From Novosphingobium malaysiense (GTDB lineage: Bacteria > Pseudomonadota > Alphaproteobacteria > Sphingomonadales > Sphingomonadaceae), in assembly GCF_000802225.1 (NCBI RefSeq), contig NZ_JTDI01000001.1:1-64000 (forward strand): 64,000 nt of DNA, given 5' to 3'. Below are positions 17,952 to 27,006 of the stretch, piece after piece; the stretch's first letter is position 1; each line of letters starts with the position of its first letter. The translations under genes were made by a program, and so were the position numbers. The notes beneath the pieces were generated by a model. The model saw only the letters and a program-made list of their open reading frames with translations, was not told where the DNA came from and did no database searches.

Positions 17952-19295
17952 TCAGGCCCTGCCTTCGATCCAGTCGTTGAGCACTTCGTGGAAGAACCGG
18001 ATGCGCGTCTCCTGATCGGAGAGGTAGGCATCCTTGTATCCGCGCGAGTGCATGCCGGCCTGCATGTTTTCGGCCAGTTCCATGTCCTGATAGACGATCT
18101 GCCCGGCGAGTTCGGGAATGCCCCGCCCATTGTCGAACACCCGGTGTTCGCATTCGGGCACTTCGCGCAGTGGTTTCACGCCGGCCATGATCGATTCCAC
18201 CTCGGTCTGGCCTTCGACGGGGAAGGCCATGCACCACAGGTCGAAGTAGCACTTCTCCGGATCGTCCGGGTGCGGCTCGCTGCGGAAGAGGATAAGATTG
18301 TCCGGCAGGAAGCTGATGGTGACGTTGGGGAACATCACCGTGTGCGGGCTGTCGGTGATCTCCTCGTCGTTCATGTGTTCGTAGTGCAGGTAGCCCTTTG
18401 CCTTCCAGAGCTTCTGCTTGGCGGCCTTCAGGTCCTTCCAGCCCTGCAGCGCGAAATCCTCGTACGTTGCGTACTTGCCCGGGTCGATGTCCCACTTGCG
18501 CAGTTCGGCCTCGAACATGGCGTTGCCACCACCTTCAGGACGGTCGCTGAGCGAGGGGCGCATCGGCTGAACCGTGCGGCCATGGCCCTTGGGCCACATC
18601 TCGTGGCGCGCGGAATCGACGTCCTGGTCGATCCATGGCGGAACCTGCGGGTGTGCCGTGCGGGTGTGGTAGCTTTCCGAGAAATTGTCGGTCACGAACT
18701 TCCAGTTGGCGTTGAGTTCGATGCGGTACCAGGCAACGCGAACTGCCGTATCCATCGGATAGTTGCGGTAGAGCGCCGGCATGGGCTCGAGAAACTCCTC
18801 GAGTGTGGGACCATCGTCGTCCATGCAGTACCACACGAATCCGCCCCAGGTATCGCACCGCAGCTCGCCGAGCTTGAGCTTGCCGCAGGGATTGCCCTTC
18901 TTGAAATCGACATCGGCGTCTTGCGCATACTCGAGCTTACCGTCGATGCCCCACTTCCAGCCGTGATAGGGGCAATGGAACGAGGCGACCGAGCTCATTC
19001 CGTCGACCATGCGCATGCCGCGGTGTCCGCATGAGTTGTAGAAAGCGCGGACGGAGCCGTCCTCCTGCCGCACCGCGATCACCGATTCCTTCATGAAATT
19101 ATGGACCATGAAGTCACCCGCTTCGGGAATGTCGGCGGTGCGCCCGGCGATGTGCCAGATCTTCGTCCAGACATGGTCCCATTCCTTCTGGGCGAATTCC
19201 TTCGAGAAATAACGGTCGCCCGTTATCTTGTCCCCGCGCAGGTTCGACGGATCGCGGCCATCCATCGGCGGTGGCACGGCAGTCTGCTGGTTCAT
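17952..19295 (-). CDS. Rieske non-heme iron oxygenase, large subunit
   Basis: A 447-residue oxygenase alpha subunit. The Rieske [2Fe-2S] ligands are C89-x-H91 and C108-x2-H111 (SCGHRG and HCPYHGW). The mononuclear iron site is E207-x2-H210-x4-H215 in DNFSESYHTRTAH, with D404 (YQDME) as the likely third ligand. The residue that bridges to the neighbouring Rieske centre is Glu rather than the Asp of naphthalene dioxygenase; this is known from the carnitine oxygenase CntA. The enzyme needs a reductase, not seen here. Start: ATG at 19295 with GGGAGA upstream. A TetR gene lies just upstream on the same strand. Substrate unknown. Confidence 0.88.
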   Translation of the reverse strand: MNQQTAVPPPMDGRDPSNLRGDKITGDRYFSKEFAQKEWDHVWTKIWHIAGRTADIPEAGDFMVHNFMKESVIAVRQEDGSVRAFYNSCGHRGMRMVDGMSSVASFHCPYHGWKWGIDGKLEYAQDADVDFKKGNPCGKLKLGELRCDTWGGFVWYCMDDDGPTLEEFLEPMPALYRNYPMDTAVRVAWYRIELNANWKFVTDNFSESYHTRTAHPQVPPWIDQDVDSARHEMWPKGHGRTVQPMRPSLSDRPEGGGNAMFEAELRKWDIDPGKYATYEDFALQGWKDLKAAKQKLWKAKGYLHYEHMNDEEITDSPHTVMFPNVTISFLPDNLILFRSEPHPDDPEKCYFDLWCMAFPVEGQTEVESIMAGVKPLREVPECEHRVFDNGRGIPELAGQIVYQDMELAENMQAGMHSRGYKDAYLSDQETRIRFFHEVLNDWIEGRA

Positions 19296-19452
19296 CGCAC
19301 GTCTCCCAAGTCTTCGGCCTGGCGGCAATCGCCGCACAAACCTGCAAATGCTCCATTGGGCAATGGCCGGGGAGATATGGCGGCCGGCACACGCACGGCC
19401 CGCCCGTTCCTCTCCATCAGCGGCTCTTGCCGTCGACAGCAACACTATATCA

Positions 19453-19470
19453 GTTGGTCGAATGACCAAC
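19453..19470. promoter_or_regulatory. Probable TetR operator
   Basis: A perfect palindrome: GTTGGTC, four-base spacer GAAT, GACCAAC. It lies four bases from the stop of the TetR gene and 158 bases before the Rieske start. On the minus strand a TATAGT follows three bases after it, so a bound repressor could block the Rieske promoter. Confidence 0.65.
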
Positions 19471-19473
19471 CCC

Positions 19474-20163
19474 TCAATTAGGTGAGGTCGGATCGATTAG
19501 CGAGCGCAACCCGGTGGAGAAAAAGCGCAAGGTCGCACCGGCAATCTGGTCGAGCTTGTCCGCCGAATGGTGATGAGCGCTGATATCGTCCAGGAAACCG
19601 GGATCTTGCACCATGAAGATCAGGGCCGCTTCGATCAGGTATGTACCCGCCAACAGTTCGCTTTCGCCGGCGCCGGGACAAGCCGCCCTCACCCGGGTCG
19701 TGAAGAGTTCGGAAATGGCGCTCAGGCGTATCAGCGAAGGCTTCACTTCGGGGACCCGATAGGAACTCATCAGGTGCGACGTCATCACCACGAAATTGTG
19801 CAGTTCGTGCCCCTTGTCCGCACTCACTTCGAGAAAAGGCATGACGAAAGCCCGCACGCACTCTTCCAAAGTCAGTTCGCCGCCTGCGGCAGCTGTATCG
19901 AAGCTGCTCTGGATCAGGCTGCGCAGGCCATCGAACTTGCGGTCGAACGTGGCTGCCAGAACCTTGTCCTTGGTGCCGAAATGATAATGCAGGAGACTGA
20001 GGCGGACTTTCGCTCTGGCGGCAAGATCGCGCGTGGACGTCCCCTCGTACCCGCGCTGCCCGAACAGGATTTCGGCAGCGTCGAGAATGCTGTCGCGCGT
20101 GAGTTGCCCCCTGCTGGCGCTGGCCCTGTCACCATCCTGTGAAATCTGCTCGTCCGTTTTCAT
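19474..20163 (-). CDS. TetR/AcrR family transcriptional regulator
   Basis: A 229-residue regulator. The N-terminal helix-turn-helix covers about residues 20-65: RDSILDAAEILFGQRGYEGTSTRDLA (in parts), then LLHYHFGTKDKVLAATF. The C-terminal ligand-binding domain is helical and unlike any family I can name. The ATG at 20163 is chosen over the longer frame because the HTH family normally starts about here. The gene lies 178 bases upstream of the Rieske oxygenase on the same strand, with a perfect palindrome in between, so it probably represses that gene until a substrate-like ligand binds. Confidence 0.88.
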   Translation of the reverse strand: MKTDEQISQDGDRASASRGQLTRDSILDAAEILFGQRGYEGTSTRDLAARAKVRLSLLHYHFGTKDKVLAATFDRKFDGLRSLIQSSFDTAAAGGELTLEECVRAFVMPFLEVSADKGHELHNFVVMTSHLMSSYRVPEVKPSLIRLSAISELFTTRVRAACPGAGESELLAGTYLIEAALIFMVQDPGFLDDISAHHHSADKLDQIAGATLRFFSTGLRSLIDPTSPN

Positions 20164-20273
20164 CCAAGCGCTTCTGGCCACGCCGAGAGCAATTGCCAAG
20201 GGGCCGCGCCGCCAACCCGGCACACTGTCACCTCATGGGACCGCCCGGATTCAAGCGCCTTACCCTGCCCAAC

Positions 20274-21269
20274 CTACCTGGGCGTAGCCAGCAGAAGCTC
20301 GAAATCCTTGAGAGCGGCAGAAGCTGTCGCGGTCGGTTCCGGACCGCCCCCCATGGTCAGGATCTCGCCCATGCAGTCCGTGTGGATTCGCAAGGCCTTC
20401 GCCTTGCCCGCTATATGTGCGAAGGGATCGTCGAGCGGATAGGTTCGCAGCGCCACCTCGGCTTTCGGCCCGTCTTCCCGGAATTCAATACGCCCGACAA
20501 GGCGCGGCACTGTTCCTTCTTCGCGCCAGCGCCCGATGTCATCGAGAGTCACGCCGCCGATGCCCGAGACGGACACATCCTTCATGCCCAGATCGAGATC
20601 GAGACCGAAGTTTGCGAGGATGAGGAGCTTGCAAGCCGTATCCCATCCTTCGATGTCCCGGCTCGGCTCGCTCTCGGCAAAGCCCCCGGCCTGGGCTTCG
20701 CGCAGCGCTTCCGGAAAGCCGATGCCGCGTTCCATCATCGCATTGAGCAAGTAGTTGGTCGTTGCATTCAGAACGCCTTCCAGACCGAGCACACGACAGC
20801 CCAGCAAACCTGTCTCAAGCACGTCGATGGTCGGCAGCGCGGCCGCGGTGGCTCCGCTAATCCTGAGCCGCGCGCCCGTTGCTGCCGCAAGGCGGCGCAA
20901 TGGCGGACCAGAATGGACGAGCGCGCCCTTGGACACGACAACACCGTCGCACCCCATGGCGAGCAACGTCCGAAGATAGGCCAATCCCGGACTCCCGGTC
21001 TCAAAGTCGCTCGGCCCTGCTTCGATCAGCACGTCGGGTTTCGCTTCGACGAGAAACGCGGGGCCAGTCGACCCGGGCACCAGACTGGCAAAGTCGACCT
21101 CCTCGATTCCCGCGCCCTTTCGCAGTCCCGCCCGCGAATTGCACACGGCCACGAGACGGACGTCCACCCCGTAGAGGTTCCGATAGCGCGAGCGCCTGGC
21201 AAGGAGCATCCGCGCAATCTGACGCCCCACGTTCCCGAATCCCGAAATTGCAACGGCGACCGTTTTCAT
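20274..21269 (-). CDS. Homoserine dehydrogenase family protein
   Basis: A 331-residue NAD(P)-dependent dehydrogenase. The N-terminus has a Rossmann motif (SGFGNVGRQIARML), the middle has VVVSKGALV, and a catalytic block DIEGWDTACKLLIL carries the Asp and Lys of homoserine dehydrogenases. It lacks the C-terminal ACT domain of the main proteobacterial enzyme. It could reduce aspartate semialdehyde, or act on a related substrate. No threonine or methionine genes flank it, so it may be a paralogue with a special role. Start: ATG at 21269; an in-frame ATG at 21284 is possible. It is 110 bases upstream of TetR. Confidence 0.78.
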   Translation of the reverse strand: MKTVAVAISGFGNVGRQIARMLLARRSRYRNLYGVDVRLVAVCNSRAGLRKGAGIEEVDFASLVPGSTGPAFLVEAKPDVLIEAGPSDFETGSPGLAYLRTLLAMGCDGVVVSKGALVHSGPPLRRLAAATGARLRISGATAAALPTIDVLETGLLGCRVLGLEGVLNATTNYLLNAMMERGIGFPEALREAQAGGFAESEPSRDIEGWDTACKLLILANFGLDLDLGMKDVSVSGIGGVTLDDIGRWREEGTVPRLVGRIEFREDGPKAEVALRTYPLDDPFAHIAGKAKALRIHTDCMGEILTMGGGPEPTATASAALKDFELLLATPR

Positions 21270-21352
21270 TGCCTCGCTGTCCATCTCATCTGCGTTCGCG
21301 CGGCTCCTACCACGCAATTCACGATGTGCGATGGGCCGGCGGCCCCGGTCAA

Positions 21353-22585
21353 TTACGGCGTGGACATCTCCAGCTGCGAGAACATCTGGCGGGCATAGTC
21401 TTCGCTCGTGATCACCATCGAAAGCGTTGCTTCGCTTCTCAGACCGGAAGTGAACTGTCCATCCTGGAACAAAGACACCAGCGAACCGGCATCGACAGGC
21501 CCCGTCAGCGTCGCCTCCGAAAGGGTAAACCCATGCCGGTCCGCCGCGTCGGTCATCATGCGTTGCAGCACCGATGATAGCTCGGACACATAGGACTGCA
21601 CACCGACCGCGAGGGGACTGAACTGCCAGCCATTGGGCAATCGGGTCAGCAGCATCACGCGCTCGGTATTGTCCGGCTTGCCTTCGGCATTCACCACCTG
21701 CTGTCGCGCCACGGCCAGAAACACGCTTTCGTCGGCGGAATACGGTAACAGCGCTACGATGGTGTCGAACGACCCATAGCCGCTGATCAGAAATCGCCCG
21801 TCGTCCATTCTGCGAATCCTGCACGCCTGCAGGGCTTCAGACATGTGCGGCATGGCCTGATAGTAGAGGCCGGCCAATCCCGGCGGGTCCGCAAGGACGG
21901 CATCCGTCGGCAGCGGCGACCCGAGAACGATTTCGCGCGATACCTCGAAATCGGAAGAATTCGGGACATCGACGGGAATTTCACCGGATCGATTTGCCGG
22001 AAGATAGGTCGCCATGCCGTTGATCCTTGTCGCTGCAAGGAATTCTCGGTCCCGGAAAAGCTGCGGTATCTTGCCCTGGCGGACGGGGCCTTCGATGCCG
22101 GTGAGGGAATCGTCCGGATCGAGCGAGAACCCGTGGCGACTGGCAATGCGCTTCAGGAAGTCTTCGTTGGCCTCGGTGAACGGCGCGATCGCATTGACAT
22201 TGAAATCGAGAAGCTTCCACGCGCCGCTTTCGATCCGCAGCATGAGGTAATAGACGGAGCGCGGCTTGCCCTCCTCATTCCTGACATCGTTGACCAGCAG
22301 AAACAGGTCGGGAGGTACCAGGCTCACGAGCCGTACCGGGGACGGCTCGTCCTTGTCGGCACTCATCAGGAAGGTGCCTTGCGCACCTTTCCGAAAGGTC
22401 ATCGAGCCGATGCCGTGGTCCTCGATTCTCCAGTAACGGCCCGCAAGGTCGGGCGGTGTCGCAAGGTCGTGCTCTGCGATCACGGCCGGTTCACTCTCGA
22501 AACAGCCCGCCAGCAAGAGCGCAAGTCCGGCTGCCAGAGCATGTTTCACGATCGCCCCCACCGAAGTCTTCAGTCGCCTTCCCAT
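21353..22585 (-). CDS. Hypothetical lipoprotein
   Basis: A 410-residue protein with a lipoprotein signal peptide (LALLLAGC, Cys at about residue 28), so probably anchored to the periplasmic side of a membrane. The mature part seems to contain two related halves: each has a phrase like DLAGRYW or PGLAGLYYQ at the start, a section with VYYLMLRIESGAWKL or VMLLTRLPNGWQFSP, and an end with FLKRIASRHGFSLD or MMTDAADRHGFTLS. This indicates an internal duplication. I do not recognise a family. The ATG at 22585 has GGAG upstream. It lies 25 bases after the DUF3999 gene and is likely in its operon. Confidence 0.7.
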   Translation of the reverse strand: MGRRLKTSVGAIVKHALAAGLALLLAGCFESEPAVIAEHDLATPPDLAGRYWRIEDHGIGSMTFRKGAQGTFLMSADKDEPSPVRLVSLVPPDLFLLVNDVRNEEGKPRSVYYLMLRIESGAWKLLDFNVNAIAPFTEANEDFLKRIASRHGFSLDPDDSLTGIEGPVRQGKIPQLFRDREFLAATRINGMATYLPANRSGEIPVDVPNSSDFEVSREIVLGSPLPTDAVLADPPGLAGLYYQAMPHMSEALQACRIRRMDDGRFLISGYGSFDTIVALLPYSADESVFLAVARQQVVNAEGKPDNTERVMLLTRLPNGWQFSPLAVGVQSYVSELSSVLQRMMTDAADRHGFTLSEATLTGPVDAGSLVSLFQDGQFTSGLRSEATLSMVITSEDYARQMFSQLEMSTP

Positions 22586-22610
22586 GGCTCCGTCACCTCC
22601 CACCGAATGC

Positions 22611-23996
22611 TTAGATAGTCGGATCCCTACTTCCGCGCAGCAAACGGAAAGCTGCGAACGCAAGGACCAGGGTTCCCAGGACAAGCACGGCCCACAAGAT
22701 CCACGTGCGGCTGGCCTTGCCCTTGTCGAGCCCGGCCGGATCGACCGCGACAATGAGCGGCGACGTGCTAGATGCCACAGTCTTTGCCACGGGCAGCGCA
22801 GATTGGTCGGCGGCCTCCATGCCGGGGGCGATCTCGTCCCGGGTCAGGAAGGTATCGGGGGCATCCGCCAGCCCCGCGGCAAGCCGATAGGGCGGCGTGC
22901 CATCGAATCGGACCAGGAGTTCGAGCCGAGGAAGCAGAAGTTCGACCTTTGGCGGCCTGGAAAATCCGGCAGTACGACGATCGGCTTCGAGTCTGAAGTT
23001 CCGCCATGATCCGTCGACCGAATTGATCCAGAGGGTCGTTCCGGCCTGGTCGCCGCGCAACGTCGCCGCGGCCAGTGAATGCCAGCTCTCCTCGCTCGTT
23101 CCTCGGGCAAAGAGCGTGACCGGCATCACCCCGTCGGTCTCTGCTATCTTGACCCTCACGCCTTCCAGGCGCGTGGCAAAAGGTAGCGAGAAGAGAACGT
23201 CGCGTGGTTGCGGCATCTCCAATCCCCGCGCGGCCACTGCCAGAGGTGCCCGGGTCTCGCGTTTCACCATTACCGCCTCGGCAGCGCGGATAGCGATCGT
23301 CTCGTCGCCGGGGGACTGATTCCAGCGCACCCGGACATACCTATCCCGCAGGTCGGCGTCCTCGAGTGCAATGCGCCGGTCTCCCAGAACGGTCTGGCCA
23401 TCATCCACGCTGACCATCACCTTTTCCGCCAGTCGCGACCAGTCCTTGAGGTTGGTGCTGGCCTCGACCGTGAAGGTTACCGGCTTCCCCCGGGGCAGAT
23501 CGACGTCGAGCGCCAGAGCATCGACCGGGTCGTCCAGCTTGCGTGTGTCGATGAGGACGCCGAGCACACTGGTCTCGCCAACGCCGGCCGGGACAAGCTC
23601 CCCGTCCAGACCGACGATGCGCGCCTGGTCCGCGTTGTCGAGACGAAGCGTGACACCCTTGATCTGCAAGGCCCTGCTCGAGCCGACGATCGGATGGACC
23701 GGCAGCGGGACTTCGGACTTCACATCCGGTGCCTTGTCGTTGCCCATGGCAATGGGCATCGCCCGCCCCGTCGCGTCGAACACGCGCAAGTCGGCATGAT
23801 CGCTTCGTCGCAGCGCGATCAGTGCCTTTGCCGGCAAGGCCAGGCGTTGCAGCTTGTCCCCCCTTGCGGATTCCACCGGCATGACCGTCGCATAACTGTC
23901 GGGACGGGACGGGTCTCCTCCTGACCTGCCCCCACATGCGGCGAGCAGCCACACGAGACTGGCGACGAGGAATATCGACGATTGCCTGCGCATCAT
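22611..23996 (-). CDS. DUF3999 family protein
   Basis: A 461-residue envelope protein: N-terminal signal sequence (SIFLVASLVWLLAAC, possibly a lipobox), a large periplasmic beta-rich part, and one C-terminal membrane helix (WILWAVLVLGTLVLAFAAFRLL, in parts) followed by a short basic tail. The overall plan and the partner gene directly upstream match the DUF3999 family, which occurs paired with DUF2339 membrane proteins. Function is unknown in the family. The start overlaps the stop of the DUF2339 gene in an ATGA; a second ATG immediately follows. Confidence 0.75.
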   Translation of the reverse strand: MMRRQSSIFLVASLVWLLAACGGRSGGDPSRPDSYATVMPVESARGDKLQRLALPAKALIALRRSDHADLRVFDATGRAMPIAMGNDKAPDVKSEVPLPVHPIVGSSRALQIKGVTLRLDNADQARIVGLDGELVPAGVGETSVLGVLIDTRKLDDPVDALALDVDLPRGKPVTFTVEASTNLKDWSRLAEKVMVSVDDGQTVLGDRRIALEDADLRDRYVRVRWNQSPGDETIAIRAAEAVMVKRETRAPLAVAARGLEMPQPRDVLFSLPFATRLEGVRVKIAETDGVMPVTLFARGTSEESWHSLAAATLRGDQAGTTLWINSVDGSWRNFRLEADRRTAGFSRPPKVELLLPRLELLVRFDGTPPYRLAAGLADAPDTFLTRDEIAPGMEAADQSALPVAKTVASSTSPLIVAVDPAGLDKGKASRTWILWAVLVLGTLVLAFAAFRLLRGSRDPTI

Positions 23997-26815
23997 GCCG
24001 GCTCTCCTGCGTTGTCATCGGCATAGGCTGGCGGCAGCGGCGCGAAATAGCCGATGACAAGCATCAGCCCGCCCACAGCGATAAACGCCACTACGCGTTC
24101 CCAGCCTCCCGAGTTGGACAGATCGACAAGGACGAGCTTCACCACCACCATCACCAGCAATGCCGCCCCCGCAAGCCACACGACCCGCAGGGCTCGACGA
24201 TGGGCAGCGATCATCAAGGCCATGGCAAGCATCGTCCAGAGTATCGCCAAGCCGGTCTGGACCTCGAAGCTCGTCAACAGCGCATCGGCGGACCAGTCGA
24301 CCCCGAGCCAATGGTGCGCCGTACGCAACCAGATGGTGTTCACGAACACGAACCCCATCAGCGCAGCTATAGCCAATGCGTTGGGACCCGTGACCACGCC
24401 GCCGTCGGATGGCGTGGGTACCGCGCTGGCGAGTGTGCGGCGCCAATGGACGAGCACCAGCAATGCCAGAACCAGCGACAGGTCGACCGGATTTATCAAG
24501 GGGACATAGGGAAGCGGAGCCGTCACGCCTTCGGCGAACAGGGCCGTCGCCAATGCGCCACAAGCCACCAGGACCGCCAGCGGAACTGCGGCGGTCCAGT
24601 AATAGCTGCTGGAATAGCGATCGAGAGGCCAGCGAGCCTTGTCCGCGGGTTCCGCCACACGCTTTCCGGCCCAGGCGGATAGAACGAACAGAACAGCCGC
24701 CGCGCTATCGAGGTTGATGACGCCCGCCCAGGACGTGTCCCACAGGCGGCCGCGCTCGATCGCGAGATAGATCGCGTTGGCCAGCATCGCCGTGCACAAC
24801 CAGACCGTTCCGGCATGGATGAAGCGTTGCCATCCACGCGCCATGGTTTCCGGACCGTCTCCCAGATCACGATCTTCCTCTCGCATCAGGTGCAGATGCA
24901 GGCCCAGCCCCAGGCCGAAGAAGGCGATGTCCGGCCAGTAGAGCACGTTGCGCCCCGACAGGACCTGCGAAAGCAGGGTAAATGCGAGCACGAACAGGCT
25001 CGCGCGTCCCGGCCAGGTGGCCACCGGCCAGTCGCGCCTGCGCCCCAGCCACGCCGAGAGGGCCATTGCAGCGAGCAGGGCGAGCATCGTCGTCAACCGC
25101 TGGAGATTTGCCGACAGGACGGCCTCGTGCAGATCTCCTACAACCTCTTCCGGCAGCAACCGTCCGATTTCGAGCATAATGGTGATGGCCGCGAGCCCGA
25201 AGCCGACGAGGAACGATACGTAGCGAGACCCGTATTCGACCTGGACGTACCTTCTCGCCAAGGGGCTTGCGCTGTGTGGTAACGGCTTTCGCAACCACCA
25301 TGCGGTCAAAAACAGCGGCACGGTTACAAGCAAGCCCCCGACGAAACCGCCGTTGAACAGCGGGACGGCCGAGATGTTGGGCTCCAATGTCACCAGGAAG
25401 ACCAGAACGGCAACCGCCTGAAGCGCTAGACCGAACACGCGCTGCATCCATCGTGCCTGGCGCATGCCCACCCAGAAGGCCCCGGCCCCTTCGAGGGCCC
25501 AGCTGCTGGACGTCCACCGGGCGTCAAGGGCAAGAGGTATTGCCAAGGTCACGAACCCGATGCCGATCGCGGCCATGCATTCGATCAGCACCCGCATCTC
25601 GTCTCGCCGCTTGCGCAGGCAGAACATGGCAAGGCCGATATACACAGCGGCGAAACCCAGTGCGCCAAGCGCGCTGCCGTACTCGAAGCGATGCACCATG
25701 CCCACTTGCAGCCCGAAACCGGCAATGGCGGGACCGAACAGCAGCGTTCCGTCCGCGAAATTGCCGAAGCGGCCGGGCGTGTTGTGGGCATAGAGGATCG
25801 CTGTCAGCAGATAGATGACTACCGACGCAGCGAGGAATGCCTGGCAGACGGCGTAGTGGTGGGGCTCGTAGCTCGTCGCGCCCCATAGGGCCGCAATCCC
25901 GAAAGTGGCCACGAACCCCAGCAGGTTGAGCGTGCGCCAGGAACGGCGCCACGCGATCACGAGAATGGCAAGATTGAGGATCGTCCCGTAGGTGAACAAT
26001 CCCAAGGGCGTGTCGGCTTGGCCACCAAGCAGAAGCGGCACGGCAAAGCCTCCGCCAAACGACGCGAAAGCCAGAGCCTGTGCATTCTGCAGGAGCGCCA
26101 GGACGCAGGCCAGCCCACAGAACACCACCATCAAGGCGAAGCCTGCGGCCGGTGGCAGGATTTCATAAATTCGCGACGACGCAAATACCGTGAGGTAGAG
26201 AATGGCGACGCCGGCTCCCTGCACCGCCAGGCCGAAAGTCGGACGGATCAAGCGCCGGTTGAAGCCCAGAGCGACCAGCGCCGCGCCTGTCGCGCCCACC
26301 AGCGCGAGCCGCAACTCGATCGGAAACCAGCCTGCACTGGCCGCGAAACGCACCAGGAAGGTCAGGCCTATGAAAAGAATCGCAAGCCCGGCGCGCACGA
26401 TGGTATTCCCGCCGAGCAGCCAGTCCCGCGCCGCACGGACCCAGGCCTCCGGGCCGTGCGTCACTGGCGACGGCGACTCCCCCGCTTCCTGCTCTGGACC
26501 CGTGCGCGCTAGCGGTGGCTCCTCGGGGCCCTCTTCCCCGAGAGACTCGATCTCGCGGCGTTCCATTGCGGGGGCGGGTATCGCTTCTTCTGCCTCCGGC
26601 TCCGGCACCGGGACGATTCCCGCTGGAAGCGCCGTTTCGACCGGGGCCAGATCAGCCATGGCCGCCCGGATTTCCGCTCTTACGGCGGAACGGAGCAAGA
26701 CACCCGCAAGCCAGCCGAAAAGACCACCCAGAATCGCTCCGGCCCCGAAGCCTCCATAAGCGCTGTCCATCGACCAGCCGACCAGAACGCCGACAAAGAT
26801 ACCCCACCACACCAT
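23993..26815 (-). CDS. DUF2339 family polytopic membrane protein
   Basis: A 940-residue protein made mostly of membrane helices (I estimate 25 or more). The N-terminus has two helices with GGFGAGAILGGLFGWLAG, then a Pro/Glu-rich acidic linker (about 70-125), then an uninterrupted series of helices starting WLLGGNTIVRAGLAILFIGL (in parts), the signature region of DUF2339. The ATG at 26815 has GGAGG eight bases upstream; a TTG 24 bases earlier is less likely. It is translationally coupled to the DUF3999 gene. Biochemical role unknown; the pair is seen near envelope genes in several Gram-negative groups. Confidence 0.82.
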   Translation of the reverse strand: MVWWGIFVGVLVGWSMDSAYGGFGAGAILGGLFGWLAGVLLRSAVRAEIRAAMADLAPVETALPAGIVPVPEPEAEEAIPAPAMERREIESLGEEGPEEPPLARTGPEQEAGESPSPVTHGPEAWVRAARDWLLGGNTIVRAGLAILFIGLTFLVRFAASAGWFPIELRLALVGATGAALVALGFNRRLIRPTFGLAVQGAGVAILYLTVFASSRIYEILPPAAGFALMVVFCGLACVLALLQNAQALAFASFGGGFAVPLLLGGQADTPLGLFTYGTILNLAILVIAWRRSWRTLNLLGFVATFGIAALWGATSYEPHHYAVCQAFLAASVVIYLLTAILYAHNTPGRFGNFADGTLLFGPAIAGFGLQVGMVHRFEYGSALGALGFAAVYIGLAMFCLRKRRDEMRVLIECMAAIGIGFVTLAIPLALDARWTSSSWALEGAGAFWVGMRQARWMQRVFGLALQAVAVLVFLVTLEPNISAVPLFNGGFVGGLLVTVPLFLTAWWLRKPLPHSASPLARRYVQVEYGSRYVSFLVGFGLAAITIMLEIGRLLPEEVVGDLHEAVLSANLQRLTTMLALLAAMALSAWLGRRRDWPVATWPGRASLFVLAFTLLSQVLSGRNVLYWPDIAFFGLGLGLHLHLMREEDRDLGDGPETMARGWQRFIHAGTVWLCTAMLANAIYLAIERGRLWDTSWAGVINLDSAAAVLFVLSAWAGKRVAEPADKARWPLDRYSSSYYWTAAVPLAVLVACGALATALFAEGVTAPLPYVPLINPVDLSLVLALLVLVHWRRTLASAVPTPSDGGVVTGPNALAIAALMGFVFVNTIWLRTAHHWLGVDWSADALLTSFEVQTGLAILWTMLAMALMIAAHRRALRVVWLAGAALLVMVVVKLVLVDLSNSGGWERVVAFIAVGGLMLVIGYFAPLPPAYADDNAGEPA

Positions 26816-27006
26816 TGCCCTGTCCTCCACCCAAACCAAGGCATGCGTTGCTATCCAGTTCGCCAGTACAGTCAGATCACGCTGTCCGGGTCAATCGAAA
26901 GCCAACTCTCCCATTATTCCGGACGCGACGCGAAATACCGGCGCACGGCTCGCTCCCGGGGGTTCGGGCAAGGCACGGCCTTTCCCGGGCTCCTTCTGTA
27001 ACCGTT

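Noticed and set aside
17716..18495. 260-codon minus-strand frame overlapping the Rieske gene end
   Set aside because: It is in a different frame from the Rieske protein, Arg/Gly/His-rich and without motifs; the Rieske frame is clearly the coding one.
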